In this document: in pieces, positions 1 to 12,322 of the stretch
How the letters are laid out: the number at the start of each line of letters is the position of its first letter
Position numbering within the stretch: the first letter of the stretch is position 1
NCBI RefSeq assembly: GCF_000149955.1
Contig: NC_030990.1
Coordinates: 3,647,482-3,711,481, forward strand
Source of the DNA: Fusarium oxysporum f. sp. lycopersici 4287
Lineage: Eukaryota > Ascomycota > Sordariomycetes > Hypocreales > Nectriaceae
Length of the DNA stretch: 64,000 nt
Reading direction: 5' to 3'
The notes under the pieces: model-generated
Seen by the model: only the letters and a program-made list of their open reading frames with translations
What the model was told of the DNA's origin: nothing
The model's database searches: none
Translations under genes and position numbers: made by a program

Positions 1-1
1 G

Positions 2-3000
2 GAGGTCGCAGCACAGCTATTCACACCATCCGCAGCCATCTTCAGCAAACTGGAGGGTATCGATGGATCACACGACAGGGCTACACGAGAGCCCTTACGG
101 ACGAAATGGACAATCGATTTGGAAAAGCTCATGCATCGCAATCTGATACTCCCCGCCCGAGCCGCCTTCATTAACCGACAAGATATGGAACCCGTCGCCA
201 GAGCACTTCACGCAGCCGAGAAAAATCTTGATACAGCAGCTCCTGCGCTGTACTTCTTAGCTTCAAGTGTGACAGATGCTCTTAGTGAAGGAAGGTTACG
301 GAAAGGAAATATCGACTGGATGAAGCAGATCTTCAAAGTTGTGGAAGGCTCGCTAAGAGGACGAGAGAACCGAGATAAGCTTGTGCAGGCTGTTCTGGAG
401 CGAGCGGCTGAAAAGTCGATGTCGATCGACACAAATGATCTGCGTTCTGTTTGCCGAGAGTATGCTCTACAGGAGGACAGCACAAACTGGCATTTAACCG
501 CGGTCATTGCTGGTTGTGATTTTGATGTGTTCAAGCTCCCTGAAGGCGAAAGCCTGCTAGAGACCGCCTGCGAGCGAAGCATCTCCTCAGAGCTTAAACA
601 AGAGGATCTAGAATCAGTTTCAAAGATCATTCAAGCCATCGCTCAAGTACACCGAACTGGACGAGATTTTGCTGGGTTCTTGAAGTTGTGGTTTCAGCAG
701 CTTTGTAAGGTCGAGAAGCAGAAGACTAAGACTACCTCGCCATGGCTTCAGGTTGGCCAAGGGCAGCATGGAAAGTCTCCATTCGAGAGCTTGATTGAAA
801 AGGAGATGTCACCACAGCAGCTTCTGGAGGTATTGGAATGGGTAAAGGGAGAGAAATTGCACTCCAGGGCACTCTGCCTCTTCTTGGACTCCATTGCTCA
901 GGGCATTCAAAGCGAGACGTACGTGGATGCTGTTGGCAGTAAGCTATTTGGTTTGGTGAGCCAAGTGAAAAAGACGTCGTCCACCTTGACAGCACTGAAG
1001 TGGGGAGTTGTGTCAAAGACCATTTCTTGGGTGACCCCTGAGTCACGAGCTGAAATTTGGGCCTCTGTCCAAGGACAACTGACCAAGATCTTGTCCGAGT
1101 CACCTCTTGAGTCTAAGGAGGCGTATGAAGCCTTCAAATGCTGTTGTCAAGCCTGGGTTTCCATGAGCCCCGATGACGCACTGATCAACGAGCCTGCAAG
1201 CCTGGTGGATGCTTTCACTACTCGACTATCAAAGGACCTGCTCTCATCAAAGTCCCTGAAGGGTAGAGGCCTTTCATCATTCTTACAGCATGATCCTAAG
1301 CCAGCTTTCCTTGAAGAAGCAGCCCCAGAGCATTACTTGGCATGGTTTTTACGGGGTTCTGGTCGTTTAAGTCGATTTGTTTATGGCAACAAAGCCAGCC
1401 TCCCACAAGCACTACAAAATGCGTTATCTCTACCTGGTAGTGAAGTTGCTCAGTTGAGGGACATTTGGGCATCTCTACTTGAGAACGAAAACAACATGAA
1501 CACAGTCAAAGTCGCTGGCGACCTTATCGACCGATTGATCAAGTCGTTGGAAGAAGATGGAAAGGAGAAGCGATGGCCCGCGGAGGGCAGCCAGGCCTGG
1601 ATCCGGAGCTTGAGCAGTACTCATACAGATGCCTTTACTCGACCCCAGAGGGAACGTATCATGGAATTGCTGAACGCCCACAGAGCGAAGACGACAAAAC
1701 GGGTATCGATCGAGGGATGGAGATACATCCTCGGACTGTCCACTAAATTGATGGGCCGAGCGACTTTCTACGAAGGAATGGAATTCTCTCATCTAGTTGA
1801 TGTTGCGGATGCCATGTCAGACATCTCTAGCTCAACACCTACACAAGACGGCACTTTGACCGATCTGATCGAAGCATATTATATGATGGCGGCGGCCACT
1901 GTTCGACAGATGGCGGAGCATTTGGACGAGCGAAGTAACAAATATTTCGAGGAGAGCCGCAGTTTCATTTCTGACTGTGAAGAAGCTGGGGATTTGTCGC
2001 CTTTCCGCATGACCCTATTGAAAACGTTAATCACCGAGGTTGGAAAGTCACCAAACTTCGCCAGTCATCCTGAGCTAAGCATAGTGTCTGATGCTGCAAA
2101 GGATGCGTTAGGAAAATGTGTAATTTCAGCGACTGGCTACTTTTTGAAAACGAAGAAGGCATTTGAGACTCACAATGTCATTGCCGACCTCAGGCTTCTT
2201 GCTGCGGTCGATGCCGCAGAGTCGCTTGAGAGTCTTTCAGGGGCTTCCAAGCTAAAGGAATCGGACATAAGAAAGGCGGAAAGGAGCAGCCATGCAGCCA
2301 TGGCGGCAGGAGATCTCCGCGGATGGCAAATACAAACGTTCCTCAGGACATACTTCTCAACGCATTTGGAAGAACCCCGACCAATAACGTTTTACAGCAT
2401 CAGCCAGGTACCACAGGAACTTCGCGAGCCTTTCTTCCAGAGCAATGTTGCTTCGGTCACAAAGGAGATGGATACTCCCGCTAAGATGGCGTACTTGAGG
2501 GACCTCATTCATGTGTTTGTGCAAGGTTCGGACTCGGATGGTCAAGCATCGGCTATCTATACCGTTGTGAACCAGCTCCTAGGTAAGACAATTGAAGCCA
2601 TTGAAGTTTTGTCAACTAACACAGAGTAGCATGCCCTGATCTACAAGGGAAAAGCTCCGGCTTTGACCTAGCGACCGCCCACAGTGAGCTGACCTCGACC
2701 CTGTTGACGCTCAAGAGCCAGTCCGTTTGTGCCCGAGTGTGTCGTATTCTCTGCACACTCCTGGAGAAGAAGCCCCAGTCAATGACCCAATGGAACATCG
2801 AGTTGGTGCTCAACACCATCTCTGACTTGAGCCTGTCAACGAAGCCGCTTGACGAACAAGTGTCCAATGAAAGAGTACCCTTTGCACTGTTGTGCAATTT
2901 GATGGAAGTTATCATCAAGAAACACCGTCTCCGGCTTGAAGGTCACCACCACCTTCTCTTGTCAGCAATGCAGGCTCTTCTCCGTAACCTCATTGTCAAC

Positions 3001-3390
3001 CACAGTACTACTGATACCTTAAGCCAAAGCTCACACGAGACAAAGGCTCATCGCTATGCCCGTCTTGTGACTCTTATCTGCGAGCCAACAGCCGGTGCTG
3101 TATCTCGATCTCAGCACCAGAGTTCTCTTGACTCAGCTACAGATGCGGCAAAGCGTTCAGCTGGACGACATATGTACCTTGTCATGATGCAGTACGTCAA
3201 GTTACAACTTGAAGCTGATGTGCCCCGCCGAGTGAGAGATGCTCTTGAGCCGGCCATGAACTCCATCTTTGATATTACACCCCCTGAGGTGAGGAAGATT
3301 CTGAACGACGCCATGGACGGAAGCGGACGTGCTATTGTAAAGGAAATGTTCAAGTCATATACCAAGTTTGGTAAATGGAGCGGCGTATAA
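2..3390 (+). CDS. URB2: Urb2/Npa2-family ribosome biogenesis protein (5' partial)
   Basis: Urb2/Npa2 acts in early 60S pre-ribosome assembly in the nucleolus. The frame is open from base 2, so the start codon lies upstream of the window; no ATG start should be assigned here. Exon 1 runs to 2582. An intron at 2583-2629 (GTAAGA donor, CTAAC branch) leads to exon 2 at 2630-3390, giving about 1113 visible residues. The protein is almost entirely helical repeat without catalytic motifs. The C-terminal part after the intron (GFDLATAHSEL, then a stretch ending near ILNDAMDGSGRAIVKEMF) matches my memory of the Urb2 C-terminal domain. Acceptor choice is ambiguous because AGs lie at 2624, 2626 and 2629; 2629 and 2626 both keep the frame. 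It converges on TSC10, 131 bp away. Family assignment is from recognition of the C-terminal domain. Confidence 0.72.
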
Positions 3391-3521
3391 ACGGGGACTA
3401 TAGATATTGATAGATACCACCACATACATAGATATCAGAAAAGCATAGCAGGTTTGGTTATTATTATTAAATGGGTATCTCTAATCATTACTTGGATTTT
3501 TTGGAACCCGACAATGCATTA

Positions 3522-4688
3522 TTAAGCGCTTGAGGATTTCTTGTTGTACAAGCTTGGGTGGCCGTACTTCTTTGCGTGACTCTTGATCTGGTGGTCAAGA
3601 ATAGGGCGAACAAAGATCCACACAATTGTAGCAAGCAGAGCTCCAAGAACATCAACGAAGCTGTTCTTGGGAGTGCCACCAAAAGATGCCCACTTGATGA
3701 GTGAACCAAGGAAGTTTACAGTAATATGGTGCTGTCCAGCTTCCAGACCCTTGATTGCTGCCGCAGCAACTTCATCTGGGGTTTGCTTGGGATCGTCCTT
3801 CTCAATGGTCTTGGTGATCTCGGGCTTATGCTCGTTCTCGCGGACATTACCAGGAGAGAGAATGGTGCCAGGCAAAACTAGGTGGACTTGAACATTCTGA
3901 GGATACAGCATAACTTCTTGCTGGATACATTCGGCCAGACCTCGCATGGCATACTTAGAGGGAGTGTAGGGAGTGTATCCTGGAGGAGAGTAGCAGGCAC
4001 AGACACTTCCAGTCATGATGAGGTGCTTGGGCTCCTTTTCGACAGGCTTGTCTACAGCGAGCCACTCGCGCATAGCGGCATGTGCCATCTCAGCTGTGCC
4101 CCAGAAATTGACGTCCATGTGCTGTCGCATTGACTTCATTTCCATATCGACGAACAATTCGGGGAAGGAGAATCCAGCGATGGTCCAGACGATATCGGGG
4201 GCTTGGCCATTGTTCCAGCTGATGAGTTCCTCGAGGAGAGGTTTGGCGTATGATTCGGCAGAGACGTCGGCGGTGATGTAGTGGAAGCGTTGGGTTTGGG
4301 GGTTCTTGGCTGCGGCCTAGGTTCAAGTTAGCATGTAACTGTACAAGCAGATAGAAGAATGGCAGCGGACCTTGACGGTGAAAAGAGCAGCTTCGAGTTT
4401 ACTGGCGCTTCGAGAGACGAGAACAATATTTGCGCCCTTCGCAGACAATTGAGTGGCTGCGCTGAGACCCATGCCTTCGGATGCACCGGTGATGAGGACT
4501 GTCTAAAGGCATTGTTAGCCGTGCTGTGTTAGAAAGGGACTGATCATAAGACGTCTCATGAGGAGACATACTTTGCCCTCGACGGGGAATTTGTTACCGC
4601 CAAAGAAGCCCATGATGAACCAACCGACAACAAGAGTCACGGCAGAGATAGCAATGTAAGTGACGAGTGTCGTTGGGGAGAAATCCAT
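3522..4688 (-). CDS. TSC10: 3-ketodihydrosphingosine reductase (Tsc10/KDSR)
   Basis: NADPH-dependent reduction of 3-ketodihydrosphingosine to dihydrosphingosine, the second step of sphingoid base synthesis at the ER. Three exons, all phase 0: 4688-4572, 4502-4371 and 4316-3522 (347 aa); the introns are 69 and 54 nt. Exon 1 encodes an N-terminal membrane segment (about residues 8-30). The short-chain dehydrogenase nucleotide motif TGASEGMG is at residues 44-51, split from exon 1 by the first intron. The catalytic Ser is near 187, with Tyr200 and Lys204 in YTPSK. A C-terminal hydrophobic hairpin (around VLGALLATIVWIFV) fits ER anchoring. Length is close to the fungal family. It diverges from NRDE2 across an 846-bp promoter. 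Confidence 0.92.
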
Positions 4689-5534
4689 GCCGAGAGAGGG
4701 ACGGGAGTGTAGATAAACTTGTAGCTAGCGAGGGGCAGAAAGCAGGGAGTTTTTAAGCTGTAATGCAGCTCCTGCTAAGTCCGCTAAGATACAGTGCCAT
4801 CTCCGCTTATTTAGGTCCCCGAATGTGGACGCCACAGGCCGTTCAGCTTTCGATCCTCCATTTTCCTAGAAGGTTTTGACGACCTACACAGCTCCCACCC
4901 TCACTCCAGTGGAGTTCAATTGAATGGCTGCTTCTAATGGCAGTTTGACATGATGCAGCCCCTGGCTTATAGGATGGACAACCTGTCCCTAGGGTTGACA
5001 CATTGGATGATTGCAGTCAGATCAATTATTAGCTTTGCTTTTCGCTTTCGTGCGATTGGATTGCTTGGACTGTAAGACGGACATGGATGGGATTCATTCA
5101 GGGGTTGCTGACGCTCAGTTTAAGATCGTGCCCTCTGTGATGATTCTTTCAGGTACCCGACGAGAACGAGACAAGAACTATTTTTCATGGAATGAAATGT
5201 AGTAGCAATTCTGAATCTGCTAACAAACGATCTGACGATGAGTTGCAGGGAATTATATACCATTAGAGGAGGGACTTATTAAGGCCGATAATTAATAGTA
5301 TCAAAACTAATATCGCACTGTATTTCATTTCGCTGTGGCTGAAAGTCGAGGCTGATGCGCTCTCTCACACTCACTCTCGCAGTCAACTTACAAGATATTT
5401 GTATTTTGTTTCTGTTGACCTTATCATCAACCTTCCTTTCGACAACAAGACTCACAAATCCTTGCCCACCCTCACACAAGCTACAAATCACAATAATGGG
5501 GATATGACGAAAACTCTGTCGACCTATCAGCACA
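4689..5534. promoter_or_regulatory. Divergent intergenic region TSC10/NRDE2
   Basis: This 846-bp gap lies between two outward-facing start codons, so it must hold both promoters and 5' UTRs. The NRDE2-proximal 150 bp are pyrimidine-rich in part (repeated CTCACACT/CACTCTCG), typical of fungal core promoters. No gene or RNA gene was recognised. Confidence 0.5.
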
Positions 5535-8500
5535 ATGTCCAGCAAGGATGAGGACACCAAGTCTACGGTACCTAAATTTGCATCTTTTAAGCCAAAATCC
5601 GAGACTTCCGACTTGAAGGCACCCAAATTTTCTTCTGTCAAACCAAAAGGCAAGGATAAGGATAAGGACACGCCTACAAGCTCTAGCGCTAAGGACGAGG
5701 GGCGAGAGCGAGAACGCGAGCGAGATTCCAGGAGGAAACGAAGTCATCACCATTCTGATTCACATCACGACCATCACCGGTCAAAAAAGCATCGCACAGA
5801 CTCTCACGACCGACATCGTGAGAAATCGCGAACTGGTCACTTTGAAGCACTTGAGCACCGCCCGCTTACCAAAGTTACACGCAGCAGTGACGATGCATCG
5901 CGTCTGTACACCATTGACACCAAAGGTGATCCCTTAATCATTCGCTACGGAGGTCTTGACCGTTCTCAGGTTCCTGTTTACTATCGTGATGGATATGGAA
6001 AGGTTCTGGGCACACGGGGTCGTCTTGTGATTCACCGCGATGGACCAAGAGATCAGTTCAGTCTACGTATGCCTGGTGAAGGTTCATATGCCTTGAAAGA
6101 TAGGGATGGTCTGCGCTCCAGAAACTGGCGTGTAAGACCTACACCGTTGAGAGTCAGGAAGCAAGAGAATGATGGTCAAGGTGAAGAAGACGGAGACTTT
6201 TTGGCACTAAGCTCATCTAAGAAGCGCAAACAATTGCATCAAGCCTCTGATTCTTCAGAAGATGAGGAACAGCCGACTTATCGATCCATAGAGGGAAAGG
6301 CGAAACCACGTCGATACGATGACAGCGACTTGGAATCCGAGTCAGATGCGGCTGCAGACGATATTAATCTCGATCAGAATAATCCTCTGAAGTGGAAGTC
6401 AATTCAGCTCTCGAGACGTGCCAAAGACCAGCCAGATGATATAGATGCATGGCTCGAGCTGGTAAACCACCAAGATGCTCTCTTGAGAGCAGGCGAGGAT
6501 GTTGATCACAAGGCACTTGAAGCTGAGGTGCACAGTTTTGCGGAGATCAAGCTGCACATGCTTGAATCAGCCTTGTCTAATGTATCAAATCACCAAGATC
6601 GCATTCGGGTGCTGATTCCTCTCATGCGGGAAGGTATAAAAGTGTGGAATAGCAAAGTCGCCGCCAAGAAGTGGCTTGATTTGCGTGAGGATGAGGATAA
6701 GAGCTTCACTCTGTGGAAGACGCATCTTGATTTTGCCATGTCTAACATTTCTGCTTTCCATTTTGACACCCTCAAGCAAATGCACCTGGATAGAATACGA
6801 CATGTTATGTCTCGATCACAAGTGAGCATTGAGCCCGAAGACTTGAAGGAAGCTATCTATGTCTTTCTGAGACTTACCAGGTTCATCCATGACTCTGGTT
6901 ATAAGGAGCTTGCAGTCGCAGCTTGGCAGGCTTTTCTGGAGCTCAACTTCTTCCGGCCCACGCAACTGGATGACCAGAGTGCCGCCTTCGAATCACTTCG
7001 TGACTTCTGGGAGAGCGAAGTCCCGAGGATAGGAGAAGCAGACGCTCAAGGTTGGGCGAAATTTGTAGCAGATGGTGGAGTAGGCCATGCTCCCGAACCA
7101 CTACAAGATATCAAAGGGCCCGAATACCAGTCCCGAGATGACTACAAACGATGGGCAACCCTAGAGAGCTCACAAGCTGATAAGGCTCGAATTCCGGCTA
7201 GAACCATGGATGAAGGAACAGAAGACGACCCATTTAGAGTGGTGATGTTCTCTGACATCGAGCCTCTTCTCTTTTTCGTTCCAAAAAGTATCCTGCCTGC
7301 TGTGCAGGAGCAAGTGCTGGACGCATTTCTGATATTCCAGGGATCCCCCCCAACATTCTGGTCTGACCACTGGACCGATGAGGCGTACCATGATCAGTTC
7401 CTTGCAGTTTTCACATTACACATGGAGTCGAGTGCTCCCACGCCATTATCGGGAGACGAGGATCCGACTGAGATCCAGAGGAAGCCCCCTTCTTTCCGCC
7501 AGAACCCTCTTTGCGTCTCGGAAACGCTCGACGTCCTTTTTCCTCAGTCAGAATGGTTCTCCTATCTACCCTCAAGGAATAGAAAGAATGACGTTGAACT
7601 TGGATTTATGGTCAACGCAACGAAGCAACTGGTTCACAATGCCAACTTTGGGGGTTTAGCCACATACCATTTGGCGTTGTCTCAGGTTCAAGATGGCTCT
7701 AGCAAGAAAGCGGCAAAGACTTTACTGAAGCGCTATCCGACTAACCTTGGTCTTTACCGAGCATACGCTATTGCTGAGTATGCAAATGAAAATCACGAAG
7801 TTGCATCCAAGGTCGTATCATCAGCAACTGAGCTCGCGTCGGTGAGTAATCTGTCTTCTCTGATTTTGACTCGTCGCCATGCTGACCAGTTCCTGCGGAA
7901 GTCACCATCAGCAGATGTGTTTGCTCTTTGGAGAACTTGGTCGTGGATGGAACTTCAGGGGGGTGATAAACAGCTAGCAGTTCGAAGATTATGCTCTTCT
8001 GTAGACGATGCTCTTCGAAGGTCGGCTGAAACTCCTGAAGTATCATCAACACATATTCTCAAAGCCCACCGAACTTTCTCGTCTCTAACGAGTGACTCTA
8101 TTTCTGGCGCGAACCTCGAGGATGCGAGTACTCTTACCGAGTGCTTAGTCCTGTTGTCGTACTTGACTTCTGAGAGCTGCACAGAACCAATGTCGGCATC
8201 ACAAGGAAGTATTTCGGCTGCGATAGAGACGGTGCACCGAATGTCTCTCGAGTTCAAGTCTCGAGGCTACCAAGCATCTCGCGCTCATGAGCGATTATTG
8301 CAGTTTGCGTCGGGGCTATTATACTTGCACGCAACCCGAGGGTGAGTCCTAATTCAAAGATTGTCAGACATGATTACTAACAAAGCCAAGACCTTTCCGT
8401 CGTGCATATCTGCTTGAGCAGCTGAAACAGTTCCTGGTGTACTTCCCGAGGAACACCATATTCTTGTCACTTTTCGAATGGGCCGACTCCAGTCTTCGCG

Positions 8501-8958
8501 TCATCGACGAAACAAGAACGCTTCTGCATGAAACAGCCTTGACTCCAGCTCAAGATTGCCTGAGCAGTCGAATTTTCGCCGTCCATCACGAAATCGAACG
8601 GGGAAATGTCAACACAACGAAAGCAGCTTTCGAGCACGCCGTATCGGGCGACACTTGCAAGTTCAACACATTTTTATGGATACATTTTATCAGATTCTGC
8701 AGCTCACATAGAGAGTTACGACCAAAAGCTAAGGATATATTGTTCAGGGCCTTGAGGCATTGCCCCTGGTCTAAGGATGTCATGATGGAGGCTTTCCTCA
8801 CTTTGAATAGAGAGATGGATTCTTCGGAACTGAAGGGTATCTTTGAGACCATGACTTCGAAAGGTCTAAGAATTCATGTTGATCTGGAGGAGTTCTTGGA
8901 TAAGAAGAAGAACGAGAGGCGAGGAGAAAAGAGCAAGCGGCTCACAAATGATAAGTAA
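5535..8958 (+). CDS. NRDE2: NRDE2-family nuclear RNA-silencing/RNA-surveillance protein
   Basis: NRDE-2 proteins act in the nucleus in small-RNA-guided silencing and, through binding the Mtr4/MTREX helicase, in RNA surveillance and splicing quality control. Two exons, 5535-8341 and 8391-8958 (1124 aa), are joined by a 49-nt intron (GTGAGT donor, ACTAAC branch). The N-terminus is Lys/Ser-rich with an RS/RE-like and His-rich tract (residues about 45-95). A conserved block with YTIDTKGDP and YYRDGYGKVLGTRG follows near residues 120-165; this corresponds to the region that in homologues contacts Mtr4. The rest is helical HAT-like repeat, with the NRDE2 signature near WLELVNHQD (about residue 300). 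The ATG at 5535 is the first in frame. Length matches filamentous-fungal homologues. Confidence 0.88.
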
Positions 8959-8970
8959 ATTCATGCAGCA

Positions 8971-10196
8971 TTAAGACACGCCATGATGGTATAGTCTAAG
9001 TTGGAACATGTCCCACAAGCCTCCCTGAATCGAAGCACCCAGCAAGATTATTCCTAGTTGCTCCATCTGCTCGGGACTTTTTACTTCAAACGTGCCGTAC
9101 TCACGCATCTCGAGAAACGGATGTGTGCTCCCCTTTCCTCTGCTACCAGTCCCTAGTGCACAAATGTACTCAACGTACTGGTAATCAAAAGTGGCAATGA
9201 TGAGGTAAACTTCGCCATGGTCCTGAGAGACGAGGAGACGTCTAAATTTGGTGTTGGGCTTCTTCAGCACAGGGGGATCCTGCGCTACCCAAGCCGCCAT
9301 CTGAGCCGTTTCTTGCATACGAATCTTGTCGAGGGTTTTTTCCGACTCGTACCTGATGAGGGCTCGACTTCGACGATAGCACAGGTTCTGTCCTTGACCC
9401 GCAACAGGCCATCCACACGTGCCTCGTACACCTTGGTTACCGAGGCCTTGACCACGAAGGTCTTTCGATAGATGGTCCACTCCCCCTGGGCATAATCGCA
9501 GTGAAGCGCGAGGGCTTTGAGGAACAGAACCAAAGCGGTATTAACGATTTGTTTGTCCTCAATACTCTGGTATTGCTTTCCGACTTCTCCAGAGAGGGGC
9601 GAGTGGTACGAGAGCGGGCCCAGCGGGTCTGAATTAAGGCTGGATGTGTCTGAATCGGGATCCAGATTACCAAAGTGCTCATCTATTGACATATCTTCCT
9701 TGGGGGGACGAGAAGGCGTCTCTGGTCGTGATGTGGATCCCTGGTACCGTCGAGCTACTTGACTCCGCGTTACCCGAGGACTGAAAGCAACCTTGGGTGA
9801 CGAAAGGTCTATTTCTTCATCAGAGGGCTTCTGTCTTGGCTGTATAGACAGACGCTGATAGTACTGGACCATCGCAAATGTTCCCTCTGAGATCTTCTTA
9901 TTGTCTGGGCTAAAGGACTCTATGTATCTCGTCTAGGACTTCGGCGTACCTAAGTAGGAGGTAGCCTTCTTAAGCACATCTCTGCTGATCTAATCATGGT
10001 CCCTATAATCATTCCTGAACTTAAGGGCACGATGGCCTTTCTATACTGCTTGAAGCAGAAGAAATTGCTTTGTTTCTACTTGCGATCCCGAGTTTAAGTC
10101 AGTGAGATCGTGGATTGATGAGTCGATGACTGAATGCTGCTGTGCTATTTGAGCCCAGTCTTGGGGGTTTTTGGGCAGCTTAGACAAGGCTGACAT
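8971..10196 (-). pseudogene. Decayed lineage-specific gene with PD-(D/E)XK-like core, three stops and a frameshift
   Basis: Reading leftward from an ATG at 10196 the frame stays protein-like for about 300 codons. It is broken by TAG codons at 10041-10043, 9990-9992 and 9933-9935. A 1-nt frame change follows between about 9330 and 9390; a run of six T (plus strand) at 9336-9341 is a likely site. After the shift the frame continues to a stop at 8971. The conserved-looking core holds YEARVDGLL and CAIVEVEP before the shift, then IRMQETAQMAAW. This order resembles a large family of fungal hypothetical proteins with a nuclease-like fold (D, then E-x-[EK], then a Q-E helix). That link is from memory and tentative. 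Splicing cannot repair the shift: no donor/acceptor pair of workable length spans it. The gene is just 12 bp beyond NRDE2's stop in convergent orientation. A sequencing error could explain the shift but not three stops as well. Confidence 0.7.
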
Positions 10197-10734
10197 GGTT
10201 TAAAGCCAGGAAAGATTTAGGTGAAGTTGGTCAGACTTAGAGAGATGGTTGAAAGTTGAGACTGGTCTGGGAAGAATAGTATAGGTAAGGTCTGGTACGT
10301 AGACCGGTACTAATGCCTTTCTATTTGATAGAAGTTGTTAAGTTGCTGGAAGAGAATCCTGCCAGAGGAGGAGTAATATATGATAATAGTGTAGACGCTG
10401 CTATGCTGGAGTAATTATATAGCCGCCAGCGTTTGTGAGGGAGAAGGCTCCTATTACTATTTTGGTAACTTATTGCTATAAAACGGATGACATTTGAAGT
10501 CCTGGCGCTTAACTTGAGATGAAAAGAAGCGAATCAGCTTCCTCTAGTAAAGGTATGCGGCTATGAGATATAGTGGATTGACGTCATTAACGTTTCCCGT
10601 GAAGGAGACCTGCGCTTGTTGTTATAATAACCAAATAAAATTTTAAGCAGGCCCACAAAATACACGACTGCCGCTAAGCTAAGCTCTACAGGGCCCTGAA
10701 AGCCTCTAAAACTTAACCTAGCATAAACTTTATA
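10197..10734. other. A/T-rich spacer between two broken genes
   Basis: No open frame or RNA gene is visible. The stretch is rich in TA steps (for example GTAATATATGATAATAG near 10372) compared with flanking genes. This would fit mutated repeat or promoter remnants of the two divergent pseudogenes, but no terminal repeats or transposase remnants were found. Confidence 0.3.
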
Positions 10735-11658
10735 ATGGCGCCTATGCTTTCCTACCTACCCACTAATGTAGCCGAGCGCTTGAGCAAGTGAACATCTCCA
10801 TCCGTGACAAACTGGGCGCTTATTCCGAGTCAGAAGGCCTTGATAAGAGCCTCGAGATGCCGCCGCAAAGCCGAGCTACAGGATCATTCCGCCAAAAGGC
10901 CATCGGAAAATACCCAAGACGCTGAAGCAGACATGAACCGACACAGAACAGACCAAAGACGGGCGAATCTTGACAAGGTCGCCCGTTATATCATCCGTCC
11001 ACTCAGCCAATCCTCGGACAGGCATGTGGGCATGGACTTCTTGAAACATTACGGCATCAAATGCTACGATATGGGCTTCAAAACTGGTCAAGTCGGCAAG
11101 CTCGCAGAGCCATAAACCCAACTTGTTCAGCCTCAAGTAATCGAGCAATAGCTTAGGGAGATTGGGTCTCCTTCGCTCAAGGACCGTCGAGATTTCGTGA
11201 ACGAGTTCTCTCATGAGTTCGGAGATAGTCCCCTATGGGAAGCGACCTTTATGTGGGATCGCCTCTACACTTATATCTCTGAATACGAGAATGCCCAAGG
11301 AAATCGTGTCATCATGACGGCTCGCACCACATGGCTCGATGTCAGGTATGAACACTTTATCCCCAGATGCCTTGCCTTGCCAAATTTATCCTATCATATC
11401 TATCGGCCCAGCTAACATGATTTGAAAAGCTGCGGTAGTTCCAGGCTCATTAATCGCCTAGGCGAAAAGAGCGCCAACTGGCAGCTCAAGGCTCTTCTTC
11501 GCCAACATCTCCCCAACCCTTCACGCTATGATCGTGTACCTGATCCTCAGAAGCCTCATGCCATGTGCTATCTGGCAGATGAAGCGCAGCTAGTAGACGA
11601 CAAGCTCCTAGTCCAGCTGAATACTAAAAATAGTATACACCATACGTCGTTGTCTTGA
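10735..11658 (+). pseudogene. Decayed hypothetical gene with three in-frame stops and one surviving intron
   Basis: From an ATG at 10735 a single frame remains protein-like. It is cut by TGA at 10789-10791, TAA at 11113-11115 and TAG at 11149-11151. Between and beyond the stops the residues look ordinary (TQLVQPQVIEQ between the last two, then LREIGSPSLKDRRDFVNEF). A good intron at 11346-11429 (GTATGA donor, GCTAAC branch, AAAAG acceptor) joins DVS to CGSSRLINRLGEKS in frame, and translation ends at 11658. Each stop is one C-to-T change from a sense codon (CGA, CAA, CAG). About 280 residues would have been encoded. I do not recognise the family. An alternative is a shorter gene starting downstream of 11151, near the open stretch from 11152. 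Confidence 0.5.
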
Positions 11659-12322
11659 CTGAGAGTTTGCCTTCCTTTATACCAAAATTAGGAGATTTGT
11701 GATGATACATGAAGAAAGTCTGTTGGCCAAATTATGTGTGATACAATCAATCCACAGCATTTGCCAAGCAACATAGCTAGGTATGTAGCTGTGTGCACAC
11801 ATTTCCTTGAAACGCGTCATGATTGTGTTGTCTGGTGGAGTCAGAACAGGGGCTTTTAGGGGTCTTGGAGTCTTTATAGCGGGTCTAGGTAGCGCTAAAG
11901 CTGAAGCTGTCGTGAGCTGTCTTGGGCCCGAGCTTGAATGTGAGACCATGTGAGATTAAAATGAAGGGAAGAAGAAAAGGGCTTGATAGACCCTGTATCC
12001 GTAGAAAAGAAGAAGCCGCCAGGTATTGATCAATTCACTGCTGATCACCTAGATTCCTGTTTTTTTGCGGTAACTACCTTAATCAATGTTCTGAGTCTAG
12101 AACATGCAGGGCCCAGTTACAGCTGGAGACGCCAGTGAAAGCCAAGTTTTGGCTCTGGGTCAAGGTCAAGGTCAGACTCAACGACAGCGAATAACTTCAC
12201 GAATCCAACATCACTTGATTGCCCTCTCTTTTCTCCGCTCTCTCCGCTCTCTCACCTCTTCAAAAGCTGGAAAACATAAGAACTCACATCGAAATAATCA
12301 TCACAAAACCAGAAACAGAAAC
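11659..12322. other. Intergenic region and 5' leader of the phospholipase C gene
   Basis: No gene is supported. A 90-codon minus-strand frame at 11677-11949 lacks coding character. Downstream of 12104 the plus strand is open in frame with the phospholipase gene; it is CT- and A-rich and reads like a 5' UTR. An ATG at 12104 would add 73 low-complexity residues. Confidence 0.45.

Noticed and set aside
11677..11949. 90-codon minus-strand frame upstream of PLC
   Set aside because: Low-complexity start followed by random-looking residues; no support for expression.
12104..12322. Upstream in-frame start for PLC
   Set aside because: Adds 73 low-complexity residues and ignores the strong ATG context at 12323; kept only as an alternative.
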